Shown here: piece after piece, positions 17,002 to 26,327 of the stretch
How positions within the stretch are numbered: position 1 is the first letter of the stretch
Layout of the letters: every line of letters starts with the position of its first letter
Origin: an uncultured Aquimarina sp.
Lineage (GTDB): Bacteria; Bacteroidota; Bacteroidia; Flavobacteriales; Flavobacteriaceae
Length of the DNA stretch: 61,309 nucleotides
Direction of reading: 5' to 3'
Assembly: GCA_947489685.1 (NCBI GenBank)
Contig: CANLEM010000007.1
Coordinates: forward strand, 1 to 61,309
Translations under genes and position numbers: made by a program
Notes under the pieces: model-generated
The model's database searches: none
What the model saw: the letters and a program-made list of their open reading frames with translations, nothing else
What the model was told of the DNA's origin: nothing

Positions 17002-18075
17002 ATGGCAATTTCATTACTTTTTATACCAGACATTTCTGGATTTACAGAATTTGTTCGAAATACAGAGGTTGAGCATAGTCAACATGTAATTTCTGAGTTG
17101 TTAGAAGTGCTTATAAATGCAAATACTCAGGATCTTAAGTTGGCAGAAGTAGAGGGAGATGCACTTTTTTTTTATAAGGTAAACGAAATCCCTTCTCAAG
17201 AAAAACTTCTTGCTCAGATAGAAACCATGTTTACTGCTTTTTATAGTCATCTTAAACTTTTAGAAAAAAACCGTATTTGCCCCTGTAATGCATGTGCAAC
17301 AGCGCCGAATCTACAACTCAAAATTATTGTTCACTGTGGTGATGTACAGTTTATTACGGTCCAACAAAAACGCAAACCTTTCGGTCAATTTGTAATTGAA
17401 GCGCATAGATTGCTCAAAAATTCTATCAATAGTAATACCTATGCACTTATCAGTAACGCGGTGTCAAATCGTATCGGTCTTCCTGATAATTATACTAGTA
17501 TGCTCTATAAGTTTAATACAGGAAAAGACACGTATGATGAAGCGGAGATTCAATATTTGTTTTCCGAAATCGATAAAAACCTACTGAAACTAAATCCGTT
17601 TGTTATTTCTGAGGTATTTGATTTTAAAGACTCGCCTAGTATTGTACATGATAAAAATTTTGAAATCCCGGCTACAGAATTATTAGAATATATTACCAAT
17701 TATAGTTATCGACATTATTGGGCAAAAGGAGTAGATAAATTTGAATATAACCCTGATGAGGTAACACGTTTAGGAACCGAGCATGTATGTGTTATTGATG
17801 GAAAACGACTTAATTTTACTACAGTTACCAAAAAAACATATGCAGATGAAATCGTGTATGGCGAGCTTACTCATGATATCCCCGTGCATGCGTTGTATCA
17901 GTTTTTTATTATAAAACCTACATCAAGCAACACATGTAAACTCACTTTGGAAATATATTTTGAAACTAAATCCTTATTCAAAAAACTTCTTTTATTTTTA
18001 GTTATAAAACGATCTATCAGTAAAGGAACGAAGACGTCTCTTAATAATCTTGAAGAATTTATAAGAGCTTCCTAA
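17002..18075 (+). CDS. DUF2652-type protein: class III cyclase-like domain fused to an SRPBCC-like domain
   Basis: This 357-residue soluble protein starts with IPDISGFTEF (Asp10) and AEVEGDALFFY (Asp53), which mirror the two metal-binding aspartate motifs of class III adenylate/guanylate cyclases. A CPCNAC cluster (residues 93-98) and HCGD follow, the former perhaps a metal site. The C-terminal half (about 205-350, with RHYWAKGVDKFEY and LTLEIYFETKSL) has the look of an SRPBCC/START-like ligand-binding fold. Whether it makes a cyclic nucleotide is unknown; the substrate-specifying residues are not obvious. It is monocistronic and converges on murF with 12 bp between. Confidence 0.72.
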   Translation: MAISLLFIPDISGFTEFVRNTEVEHSQHVISELLEVLINANTQDLKLAEVEGDALFFYKVNEIPSQEKLLAQIETMFTAFYSHLKLLEKNRICPCNACATAPNLQLKIIVHCGDVQFITVQQKRKPFGQFVIEAHRLLKNSINSNTYALISNAVSNRIGLPDNYTSMLYKFNTGKDTYDEAEIQYLFSEIDKNLLKLNPFVISEVFDFKDSPSIVHDKNFEIPATELLEYITNYSYRHYWAKGVDKFEYNPDEVTRLGTEHVCVIDGKRLNFTTVTKKTYADEIVYGELTHDIPVHALYQFFIIKPTSSNTCKLTLEIYFETKSLFKKLLLFLVIKRSISKGTKTSLNNLEEFIRAS

Positions 18076-18087
18076 TTGATTTTTCGA

Positions 18088-19365
18088 TTAAAGAAGGTCT
18101 AAAATGCGTTCTAATTGCATGCCTCGGGATCCTTTAATAAGAATTGCGCCTTCGGTGTTTTTTAGTTTTAGGTGATCTTTGAAATCCTCGTATGATTGAA
18201 ATTGGTGAATACGAGAATCGTTGCTTTTAGCGTCAAAAAAATTACTTCCGATAAGGTAAATCTCATTTACTGAAGTACTGGATATAAGGTCCAATATTCT
18301 TTGATGTTCTACCGAAGCTTCATCTCCTAATTCGAACATATCTCCTAAAAAAGCAATCTTCGAGGTGTAGTTTAATTGGTCAAAATTATGAATCGCAGCC
18401 TCCATACTGGTTGGGTTAGCATTGTAGGCATCCAAAATGATAGTGTACTTGTTTTTGGTAATAATCTCTGACCTGTTATTAGAGGGTATATAAGATTGTA
18501 TTGCCGTTTTGATTTGATGTGTTGTAAGCTTAAAATAAGCTCCAATAGTTATGGCAGCAGCAATATTTGTGAAATTATACACACCGACCAAGTTACTTTT
18601 GATACTTTCTTGTTTGTAGTTAACAACTACATTAGGATCTGCACCGGATAATGTAATGGTAACATTTCCTCCATCGGATTGAGAAAAACTATAGCACTTC
18701 ATTCCAGATGATGCTTTAAGAAGTTTTTCGTCTTCTTTGTTTACAAAAACAAACTTGTTATGCTTTTTGAGATATGCATACAGTTCAGTTTTTCCTTTCA
18801 AAACTCCTTCAAGGCTACCAAAACCTTCTAGGTGTGCTTTGCCTATATTGGTGATGTATCCATAATCAGGTTTGGCAATTGAGCACAAATTTTCAATTTC
18901 TCCAATGTGATTAGCGCCCATTTCTACAATACCAATTTGGGTGTCGGTAGTCATTGATAAAAGAGTTAAGGGTACTCCTATATGATTATTCAAATTACCA
19001 ATCGTAGCGGTAGTCTTGTAGCCCAAAGAAAGAACACCGTTTATTAGCTCTTTTGTGGTAGTTTTTCCATTACTACCCGTAAGCGCAATAATAGGTATGT
19101 CAAGATATTCCCGGTGGTAAGAAGCCAAATCTTGTAAGGTTTTTAGAACATCTTCAACAAGAATATATTTTTCGGATAATTTAAATTCAATTTCATCAAT
19201 AATAGCGTAAGAAGCTCCAAGTTCGAGTGCTTTTTTAGCATATGTGTTTCCATTAAAATTTTCTCCTTTTAAGGCAAAGAATAAAGTATTGTCTTTAATT
19301 TTTCTGGTATCTGTACAAACACCAGAACTATTAGTAAATAATTGATGTATTTGAGAAATGGTCAT
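18088..19365 (-). CDS. murF: UDP-N-acetylmuramoyl-tripeptide--D-alanyl-D-alanine ligase
   Basis: MurF adds D-Ala-D-Ala to the UDP-MurNAc-tripeptide, the last cytoplasmic step in peptidoglycan precursor synthesis. The 425-residue protein has the N-terminal substrate domain (CTDTRKIKDNTLFFALKG), the ATP loop LTGSNGKTTTKE (95-106), IVEMGANHIGEIENL, the ligase motif VGVYNFTNIAAAI and the C-terminal ILDAYNANPTSM. It lies downstream of gldJ, an order known in flavobacteria, but a terminator separates them. Confidence 0.95.
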   Translation of the reverse strand: MTISQIHQLFTNSSGVCTDTRKIKDNTLFFALKGENFNGNTYAKKALELGASYAIIDEIEFKLSEKYILVEDVLKTLQDLASYHREYLDIPIIALTGSNGKTTTKELINGVLSLGYKTTATIGNLNNHIGVPLTLLSMTTDTQIGIVEMGANHIGEIENLCSIAKPDYGYITNIGKAHLEGFGSLEGVLKGKTELYAYLKKHNKFVFVNKEDEKLLKASSGMKCYSFSQSDGGNVTITLSGADPNVVVNYKQESIKSNLVGVYNFTNIAAAITIGAYFKLTTHQIKTAIQSYIPSNNRSEIITKNKYTIILDAYNANPTSMEAAIHNFDQLNYTSKIAFLGDMFELGDEASVEHQRILDLISSTSVNEIYLIGSNFFDAKSNDSRIHQFQSYEDFKDHLKLKNTEGAILIKGSRGMQLERILDLL

Positions 19366-19385
19366 ATAATAAATAGTATGATGTT

Positions 19386-19418
19386 AAAAAGCCCTGACAG
19401 TAATGTACAGGGCTTTTT
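19386..19418. terminator. Terminator between gldJ and murF
   Basis: AAAAAGCCCTG, an 11-nt loop and CAGGGCTTTTT form an 11-bp stem with A and T runs on either side, suiting either strand. In the local direction it would limit gldJ read-through into murF. Confidence 0.8.
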
Positions 19419-19449
19419 ATTTATAACGAACTTTAATATACTTCTATAT

Positions 19450-21126
19450 TTATCTTCTTGGCTTTTGGTGTCTAGGAGTCTTTTTCTTTTTGGCCTTAGT
19501 ACCAACTCTAGACATTGCATTTCTGAAACCAATGTAATCTGTTGCCATATCTTGCGGCATAAATCTTCTTTGTGCAGGGTCTAACCAATATGCTCTATCT
19601 TTCCATGAACCACCTTTGTATACACGAACGTTGTCATCTACAATAGTAGTTCTTTTACTAGACTCATCATATCTTCTGTCTAGTTTTGTGCTATCCTCTG
19701 CACCAGGTCCTACGTAATGTATAGGAGCATTGTACATCCTTCTGTTTGGAGTACTTTCATCCTGATACCCTTCATAGTACCTAGAAGAACTTTTATCACC
19801 ATCCCTGTAGTTTCTATTATCACTATCAGTAAAGTTAGTTCTCATGTACGTCTCGTTTTCATCGATAGGTACTTGCAAAATTCCACCTGGTAATACTCTG
19901 GCAATAATTTTACCATTACTAAGAGTATCATACACAATAGAATCCGTCATAACTACTTTAACTGTTCCATCAGGATTAATTGCATTTTTGGTATATACGT
20001 TACCTCTATAGTAATTAAAATCATTGTATTCGTCATCTACGATAGGTCTGTATACATCCGCTACCCACTCGGCAACGTTTCCTGCCATGTCATATAATCC
20101 GTAATCATTAGGATCATAAGATTTTACAGGAGCCGTAATATCTGCACCATCATCACTCCATCCAGCGATACCACCATAATCACCATCTCCTTGTTTGAAG
20201 TTAGCTAATTGGTCTCCACGAGTTCTTCTTTTTCCCGAACGAGTGTATTTCCCACTCCATGGATATTTTTTTCTACCTCTATATATATTATAACTTCTAA
20301 TTTCTACAAGTCCTAAAGCAGCGTATTCCCACTCAGCTTCAGTCGGTAGTCTATATTTAGGAAGTAATAATCCATCTTTACGTTGGATATATAGACCAGT
20401 TGAGTCATTAGTTTTTTCATATTTTTCTGAAGCTCTACCACCTCTGATAGCTTCGTCATTACCACCATATGTTTGCGAAGGAGCATTAAGATACGTTTCC
20501 GTATCGAATGTGCTTTCTGCAGAAACATCTTCAAAAGGAGCATTTTCTTTAATTACATTTTCTTCTTCAAGAATTCTTTCATTAACGCGATTTGTTCTCC
20601 AATTACTAAATTCTACGGCTTGTATCCAGTTTACACCTACCACAGGGTAATCTGCATAAGCGGGATGACGTAAATAGTTATTCGTCATCATTTCATTGAA
20701 TCCCAAACGATTTCTCCATACCAAAGTATCAGGAAGAGCACCATAATAGATATTTCTATATTTTGGTTCTGTAGGAGGATAAACACCTTTTAACCAATCT
20801 AAATATTCTAAATACATTACATTGGTAACTTCCGTTTCATCCATATAGAATGATTGTACGTGTTGCTGGGTAGGGGTATTGTTCCAGTCGTGCATTACAT
20901 CATCTTGAACACGACCCATAGTGAAGGTACCACCTTCAATAAAAACTAAACCTGGACCTGTTTCTTGTTCTTTGTAATTTGTATTTACTTGAAATCCGCC
21001 GTCTTTGGAATTATATTTCCAACCTGTGGCTCTTGAACTACTCCCATAATCGTTCTTAGAACAACTAAATAGTAAAACACTAACGGAAAGTGCCATTAGC
21101 GACTTAAAAATAAACGCGTTTTTCAT
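19450..21126 (-). CDS. gldJ: Gliding motility lipoprotein GldJ
   Basis: This 558-residue lipoprotein has a signal peptide with lipobox VLLFSC-SKN (Cys at about 22). A formylglycine-generating-enzyme/sulfatase-modifying fold follows, starting FIEGGTFTMGRVQDDVMHDW, with DETEVTNVMYLEYL, YRLPTEAEWEYAA, GNVAEWVADVYRP and the C-terminal GGSWKDRAYWLDPAQRR. GldJ belongs to the gliding/type IX secretion machinery and is required for GldK stability in Flavobacterium. It has no enzymatic role that I can infer. The Arg/Lys-rich tail is unusual. porV is divergent 0.6 kb away. Confidence 0.93.
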   Translation of the reverse strand: MKNAFIFKSLMALSVSVLLFSCSKNDYGSSSRATGWKYNSKDGGFQVNTNYKEQETGPGLVFIEGGTFTMGRVQDDVMHDWNNTPTQQHVQSFYMDETEVTNVMYLEYLDWLKGVYPPTEPKYRNIYYGALPDTLVWRNRLGFNEMMTNNYLRHPAYADYPVVGVNWIQAVEFSNWRTNRVNERILEEENVIKENAPFEDVSAESTFDTETYLNAPSQTYGGNDEAIRGGRASEKYEKTNDSTGLYIQRKDGLLLPKYRLPTEAEWEYAALGLVEIRSYNIYRGRKKYPWSGKYTRSGKRRTRGDQLANFKQGDGDYGGIAGWSDDGADITAPVKSYDPNDYGLYDMAGNVAEWVADVYRPIVDDEYNDFNYYRGNVYTKNAINPDGTVKVVMTDSIVYDTLSNGKIIARVLPGGILQVPIDENETYMRTNFTDSDNRNYRDGDKSSSRYYEGYQDESTPNRRMYNAPIHYVGPGAEDSTKLDRRYDESSKRTTIVDDNVRVYKGGSWKDRAYWLDPAQRRFMPQDMATDYIGFRNAMSRVGTKAKKKKTPRHQKPRR

Positions 21127-21708
21127 AATCTTAAGTTCGTTAAAGTAGAAATTAGGGCTCGCAATATAACAATAAACGTTAAATTTAGCCTAAATTTTTT
21201 AAAATATTATCAATTCATTATTTTTTATGAATTTCCAACGACTTTGGTTTAACGCAATATTTTATGGTTTATTATTTATTTCTAAATAAAAACTGCAAAA
21301 ATTTAATTGATCTTCAAAAAACAGTTTTCCCGTAATAAAAAGTAGTATCTGCCGTAAACAGAGAATGATTTTTGTTTTTTTTTAAAAATATTTTTCTTCA
21401 TGTAATTTGAGATTATGAAAAGATATTTAAAATTTCTATTAAATAAGTCGATGCAATTAATCACACTTAGCATTATCTTATTATATGTAATAAAGGATAT
21501 ATTACTAATTACAGTATAGATGGGCCTTGATTGTGGTTTAGGTATGCCCATTCATGTATAGTATATTCTTCAATATTTAATAAACAATCTCTTTTTCTTT
21601 ACATTACTATTGATGTATAATATAAGATATCGACAAATTTTACGTTAAGAAAAGAGTGAGTTTGAAAAAAATTAAATGGCTCACTATTTTTTAATCACTA
21701 AATAACTA
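21127..21708. other. Intergenic region between gldJ and porV
   Basis: About 580 bp of AT-rich DNA carry the divergent promoters of gldJ and porV. Small open frames here have no recognisable features. I see no other structure. Confidence 0.4.
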
Positions 21709-21716
21709 TATATTTG
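21709..21716 (+). promoter_or_regulatory. -7 box of porV
   Basis: TATATTTG matches TAnnTTTG. It is 21 bp before the porV start, giving a short 5' UTR of roughly 15 nt. Confidence 0.6.
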
Positions 21717-21737
21717 TCAAACTCAATTTTTGCAGGT

Positions 21738-22889
21738 ATGAAAAAAACATTTATTCTTGGTCTTGTCTCTTTAATGCTTTCTAACGTCAATGTAAAAGCA
21801 CAAGAAAATAGAGCAATTACGACAGCTACACCATTTTTATTAATTGCTGCTGATGCAAGAGCGGCAGGTCTAGCAGACCAGGGAGTTGCTACGTCAGCTG
21901 ATGTATTCTCACAACAGTGGAATCCAGCCAAATATGCATTTATCAAAAGTAAACAAGGAGTTGGTGTGAATTATACACCTTATCTAAGTAATCTTGTAAA
22001 TGATATATTTTTAGGAAATTTAAACTATTATAATCGTATTAATGAACGAAGTGCTGTTGCTGCTAGTTTCAGATATTTCAGTCTTGGAGATATCGAATTT
22101 AGACAAACAGCCGATGGAGCAGCGAATACGCAACGTCCTAATGAGTTTACTTTGGATGTTTCTTATGCGTTAAAGCTTAATGAACGTTTTTCTATGGCGG
22201 TTGCGGGTCGATACCTAAGATCTGATTTAAGATTGCAGACCGAAAATGCGGATGATGCAAGTGCTGCAGGGAGTTTTGGAGTAGATATTGCAGGTTTCTA
22301 TCGAAGTGATGAAATTGCCTTTAATTCTTTTAATGGTAGGTGGAGAGCTGGAGCAACAATCTCTAATATAGGTCCAAAGATCAAATATGATGATGCAGGT
22401 CAGGAAAACTTTATTCCTACCAACTTTAGATTAGGAGGTTCTTTTGATTTTATCTTTAATGAGGATAATAGAATTACGCCAACTTTAGAGATTAGTAAAT
22501 TGTTAGTGCCTACACCTCAAGATTTTGATGGTGATGGAGATATAGACGCTGATGATAATAGAGAATATCAGGATATTAGTGAATTTGGTGCTATTTTTTC
22601 TTCTTGGGGAGATGCTGATGGAGGATTTAGCGAAGAATTAAAAGAGATAACTTGGGCACTTGGTGCAGAGTATATGTATAAAGAAGTTTTCGCTTTTAGA
22701 TCTGGATTCTTTCATGAAAGTGATGAAAAAGGAGCGCGTCAGTTTCTTTCTATGGGTGCAGGATTTAAATATAACATTGTTAATTTAGATGTTTCGTACC
22801 TGTTCTCAACGTCATCTGTAAGAAGCCCACTTGAAGGAACTCTTCGTTTTGGTCTTACATTTAACTTTGGTGATGAATATACTGACTAA
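21738..22889 (+). CDS. porV: Type IX secretion outer-membrane protein PorV
   Basis: This 383-residue outer-membrane beta-barrel has a signal peptide (1-21, ending VNVKAQ) and then the hallmark ITTATPFLLIAADARAAGLADQGVATSADVFSQQWNPAKYAF. PorV (LptO) is the shuttle that takes T9SS cargo from the translocon to the attachment complex and deacylates A-LPS in Porphyromonas. The C-terminus ends with alternating aromatic strands (GTLRFGLTFNFGDEYTD). I chose ATG 21738 since it gives a clean signal peptide. An acidic DFDGDGDIDADDN loop (about residue 262) looks like a Ca2+-binding insertion. Confidence 0.92.
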   Translation: MKKTFILGLVSLMLSNVNVKAQENRAITTATPFLLIAADARAAGLADQGVATSADVFSQQWNPAKYAFIKSKQGVGVNYTPYLSNLVNDIFLGNLNYYNRINERSAVAASFRYFSLGDIEFRQTADGAANTQRPNEFTLDVSYALKLNERFSMAVAGRYLRSDLRLQTENADDASAAGSFGVDIAGFYRSDEIAFNSFNGRWRAGATISNIGPKIKYDDAGQENFIPTNFRLGGSFDFIFNEDNRITPTLEISKLLVPTPQDFDGDGDIDADDNREYQDISEFGAIFSSWGDADGGFSEELKEITWALGAEYMYKEVFAFRSGFFHESDEKGARQFLSMGAGFKYNIVNLDVSYLFSTSSVRSPLEGTLRFGLTFNFGDEYTD

Positions 22890-22918
22890 TACATAACGTA
22901 TTACCAATTTAGATATAC

Positions 22919-22955
22919 AAAAAAGTATCAAGCTTTAAGGTTTGATACTTTTTTT
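22919..22955 (+). terminator. Terminator after porV
   Basis: AAAAAGTATCAA, a 9-nt loop and TTTGATACTTTTTTT, about 30 bp past the porV stop. Confidence 0.85.
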
Positions 22956-23004
22956 GTTTGTAGTACATTGTGTCCCCATTATTTATAATGAAAATTAAGC
23001 AGTA

Positions 23005-23487
23005 ATGAAGGAAATCAAAGTAACATCCGTTTTACAAGTATATGATTCACTAGATGAGTTACCCAAAGATATTCAAGAATTAATGCATCAATCTATGGTG
23101 ATTAGGGACAAAGCATATGCTCCCTATTCAGAATTTTGGGTAGGTGCAGCTTTATTATTGGAAAACGGAGAGGTTGTTTTAGGTAATAATCAAGAAAATG
23201 CTTGTTATCCCTCGGGCTTGTGTGCAGAACGAACAGCTATCTATTATGCGGGGGCTAATTATCCAGGTGTTTCGATTTTAAAAATGGCACTTTGCGCCAA
23301 ATCTTTGAAATATCAATTAGTAACACCAACACCTCCTTGTGGAGCATGTAGACAAGCTATTGCCGAATATGAAGTAAAGCAAGAGGCTCCTATAGAGATT
23401 TATTTTATGGGAGAAACAGGAAAAGTAGTGAAATCTTCATCTTTATCTAATTTATTACCTCTTATTTTTGATAATTCGTATTTATAA
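23005..23487 (+). CDS. cdd: Cytidine deaminase
   Basis: This 160-residue zinc enzyme deaminates cytidine and deoxycytidine in pyrimidine salvage. The motifs are APYSEFWVGAALLLENG, the catalytic CAERTAIYYAG (zinc Cys plus proton-shuttle Glu) and PCGACRQAIAEY (two zinc cysteines), so it is the tetrameric three-cysteine type. It lies between porV and pdhA, an order I recognise from other flavobacteria. Confidence 0.95.
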   Translation: MKEIKVTSVLQVYDSLDELPKDIQELMHQSMVIRDKAYAPYSEFWVGAALLLENGEVVLGNNQENACYPSGLCAERTAIYYAGANYPGVSILKMALCAKSLKYQLVTPTPPCGACRQAIAEYEVKQEAPIEIYFMGETGKVVKSSSLSNLLPLIFDNSYL

Positions 23488-23539
23488 CGTTTTCGTTGAT
23501 TTTATCAGCAAACTGCTTTTCCCTTAATCCCGAATATGT

Positions 23540-23547
23540 TATTTTTG
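23540..23547 (+). promoter_or_regulatory. -7 box upstream of pdhA
   Basis: TATTTTTG matches TAnnTTTG and lies 89 bp before the pdhA start. Confidence 0.4.
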
Positions 23548-23635
23548 TTTTTCGTTCTTCCAAAAGTTAAGGGGAAGATGAAGCGATTACTAGTTTCATA
23601 ACTAGTTTTTTATACATATCTCAGCACAATTGTAA

Positions 23636-24637
23636 ATGAAAAAAATAACCAAAGAAATTTACCTGAATTGGTACGAAGAAATGCTCTTCTGGCGAAAGTT
23701 CGAAGATAAATTAGCACAAGTTTATATTCAACAAAAAGTAAGAGGGTTTTTGCATCTCTATAATGGTCAAGAAGCTATACTTGCCGGAGCGTTGCATGCA
23801 ATGGATCTTACAAAAGATAAAATGATCACGGCTTACCGTAATCATGTGCAGCCTATTGGTATGGGAGTTGATCCTAAACGAGTAATGGCAGAGTTGTACG
23901 GAAAAGCTACAGGTACTTCTCAGGGCCTAGGTGGGTCTATGCATATTTTTTCAAAGGAGTATAGATTTTATGGAGGTCATGGTATCGTAGGAGGTCAAAT
24001 TCCTTTGGGAGCTGGTTTGGCATTCGCCGACAAGTATCACAAAAGAGATGCAGTTACGCTCACATTTATGGGAGATGGTGCTACACGTCAGGGTTCGCTA
24101 CATGAAACATTCAACCTGGCAATGCTTTGGAATTTACCTGTTGTTTTTTGTGTAGAGAATAATGGATACGCTATGGGAACCTCGGTAGAGAGAACAGCTA
24201 ATCATACTGATATCTGGAAATTAGGATTAGGGTATGAAATGCCATGTGGTCCTGTAGATGCCATGAACCCTGTAAAGGTGGCCGAGGCAATGGATGAAGC
24301 CATTACTAGAGCTAGAACCGGAGGAGGACCAACATTTCTTGAATTAAAGACCTATCGATATAGAGGGCATTCTATGAGTGATGCTCAAAAATATCGTACC
24401 AAAGAAGAAGTTGCTGAGTATCAAAAGATAGATCCAATTACTCAAGTATTGGATGTTATCAAAGAAAAAAAGTATGCTACAGAGGATGAGATTGCAACTA
24501 TCGATAAACGAGTAAAAGATAGAGTTGCCGAATGTCAAAAATTTGCTGAAGATTCACCATTCCCCGAAAAGAATGTGATGTATGATGTAGTTTACGAACA
24601 AGATGATTATCCGTTTTTATCACACAAACCACAATAG
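23636..24637 (+). CDS. pdhA: Pyruvate dehydrogenase E1 component, alpha subunit
   Basis: This 333-residue thiamine-diphosphate enzyme decarboxylates pyruvate. It shows GFLHLYNGQEAILAG, AYRNHVQPIGMG, GGSMHIFSKEYRFYGGHGIVGGQIPLGAG and the ThDP motif MGDGATRQGSLHETFNLAMLWNLPVVFCVENN (GDG...NN). The phosphorylation-loop-like YRYRGHSMSDAQKYR segment lies near the end. It needs the beta subunit (pdhB), which is not in this window. pdhC follows 3 bp later. Confidence 0.95.
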   Translation: MKKITKEIYLNWYEEMLFWRKFEDKLAQVYIQQKVRGFLHLYNGQEAILAGALHAMDLTKDKMITAYRNHVQPIGMGVDPKRVMAELYGKATGTSQGLGGSMHIFSKEYRFYGGHGIVGGQIPLGAGLAFADKYHKRDAVTLTFMGDGATRQGSLHETFNLAMLWNLPVVFCVENNGYAMGTSVERTANHTDIWKLGLGYEMPCGPVDAMNPVKVAEAMDEAITRARTGGGPTFLELKTYRYRGHSMSDAQKYRTKEEVAEYQKIDPITQVLDVIKEKKYATEDEIATIDKRVKDRVAECQKFAEDSPFPEKNVMYDVVYEQDDYPFLSHKPQ

Positions 24638-24640
24638 ATT

Positions 24641-26245
24641 ATGGCTACAGTAATAAATATGCCGCGATTAAGCGACACTATGGAAGAAGGAGTTGTTGCA
24701 AAGTGGCTCGTTAAAAAAGGAGATAAAATTAGTGAAGGAGATATACTTGCAGAGATAGAAACTGATAAAGCTACAATGGAATTTGAATCCTTTTATGATG
24801 GTACATTACTTCATATAGGTATTCAAGAAGGAGAAACAGCTCCTGTAGATCAGCTTTTGGCAATCATTGGTGATGAAGGAGAAGATATTTCTGGTTTATT
24901 AAATGGAGGAAGTCCAGCATCTAAAACTGAGGAACCAAAAACAGAAAATATTGAAGAATCTACTTCTGGCTCTTCCGAATCTACCGAGATTCCTGAGGGA
25001 GTAGAAATTATTACAATGCCTCGTCTTAGTGATACTATGGAAGAAGGTACTGTTGCTTCTTGGTTAAAAAAAGTAGGAGATACTGTTGAAGAAGGAGATA
25101 TCCTTGCAGAGATAGAAACTGATAAGGCAACGATGGAGTTCGAGTCCTTTTATAATGGTACCTTATTGCATATTGGTATTGAAGAAGGGCAAACTGCAGC
25201 TGTAGATGTGTTATTAGCCATAATTGGACCTGCTGGAACAGATGTTTCAGGTTTAAAAGACGGTGTTAGTAAACCGACTGCTACAACAAAATCAGAGACT
25301 GCGCCGGTTGAAGAAACAAAAACCGAATCAAAACCGATGCCTACTACTACAGCAAGTGGAGGAAGAATAATAGCTTCTCCATTGGCAAAGAAGATAGCTA
25401 GTGATAAGGGGATAGATTTATCTCAAATTAAAGGTACTGGTGAGAATGGGCGCATCGTAAAAAAAGATGTAGAATCCTATACTCCGGCAGCGGTAACTGC
25501 CGCTCCAGCAGCTGAAAAAGAAGCTGCTTCTGCACCAGTACAGACTTTTATTCCTGCAGGAGAAGAAAGTTTTGAAGAGGTTAAAAATTCGCAAATGCGT
25601 AAAGCAATTGCAAGAGGCTTATCGGCTTCTAAATTTAATGCGCCACATTACTATCTTACAATAGAAGTTGACATGCAAAACGCGATGGCTTCACGTAAAA
25701 ACATTAATGAGTTGCCAGATACCAAAGTATCTTTTAACGATATGGTGGTTAAAGCATGTGCTATGGCTTTGCGTAAACATCCTCAGGTAAATACGCAATG
25801 GAAAGACGATGTGACTAGATATGCAAAGCATATCAATATAGGTGTAGCTGTAGCTGTTCCAGATGGATTAGTAGTACCAGTATTGCCTTTTACAGATCAA
25901 ATGTCATTGACCCAAATAGGAGCTTCTGTTAAAGAATTGGCAGTTAAGGCCAGGAATAAAAAACTTACCCCACAAGAGATGAGTGGTAGCACGTTTACAG
26001 TATCTAATTTGGGTATGTTTGGTATTCAGGAATTCACCTCGATTATCAATCAACCTAACTCAGCCATTTTATCGGTAGGTGCGATTGTTCAAAAACCTGT
26101 AGTTAAAGATGGTCAAATCGTTGTTGGTAATACAATGAAAGTTACTTTGGCATGCGATCATAGAACAGTAGATGGAGCATCTGGAGCACAATTTTTACAA
26201 ACATTGAAACAATATCTAGAGAACCCAGTTACAATGCTGGCTTAA
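24641..26245 (+). CDS. pdhC: Pyruvate dehydrogenase E2, dihydrolipoamide acetyltransferase
   Basis: This 534-residue E2 has two nearly identical lipoyl domains (about 1-80 and 124-205), each with the lipoylated lysine in ETDKATMEFESF. A Pro/Thr/Glu-rich linker, a peripheral-subunit-binding domain (about 245-282, SPLAKKIASDKGIDLSQIKG) and the catalytic domain follow, with MRKAIARGLSASKFNAPHYY and the active-site histidine in CDHRTVDGASGAQFL. The two lipoyl domains share long identical stretches, pointing to internal duplication. It is co-transcribed with pdhA. Confidence 0.95.
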   Translation: MATVINMPRLSDTMEEGVVAKWLVKKGDKISEGDILAEIETDKATMEFESFYDGTLLHIGIQEGETAPVDQLLAIIGDEGEDISGLLNGGSPASKTEEPKTENIEESTSGSSESTEIPEGVEIITMPRLSDTMEEGTVASWLKKVGDTVEEGDILAEIETDKATMEFESFYNGTLLHIGIEEGQTAAVDVLLAIIGPAGTDVSGLKDGVSKPTATTKSETAPVEETKTESKPMPTTTASGGRIIASPLAKKIASDKGIDLSQIKGTGENGRIVKKDVESYTPAAVTAAPAAEKEAASAPVQTFIPAGEESFEEVKNSQMRKAIARGLSASKFNAPHYYLTIEVDMQNAMASRKNINELPDTKVSFNDMVVKACAMALRKHPQVNTQWKDDVTRYAKHINIGVAVAVPDGLVVPVLPFTDQMSLTQIGASVKELAVKARNKKLTPQEMSGSTFTVSNLGMFGIQEFTSIINQPNSAILSVGAIVQKPVVKDGQIVVGNTMKVTLACDHRTVDGASGAQFLQTLKQYLENPVTMLA

Positions 26246-26274
26246 ATGATAAAAACAAAATAGATTTATTACTT

Positions 26275-26304
26275 ATCCCACTTCAGTAGAAGTGGGATTT
26301 TTTT
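26275..26304 (+). terminator. Terminator after pdhC
   Basis: ATCCCACTTC-AGTA-GAAGTGGGAT followed by a T run. Confidence 0.9.
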
Positions 26305-26327
26305 ATCTTTATCAAAAACATATTTTT

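Noticed and set aside
21303..21551. 82-codon minus-strand open frame between gldJ and porV
   Set aside because: Composition is that of random AT-rich DNA, with no start context and no recognisable motif.
24641..25240. The near-identical lipoyl segments of pdhC as a mobile or regulatory repeat
   Set aside because: They encode two lipoyl domains, a normal duplication in E2 subunits.
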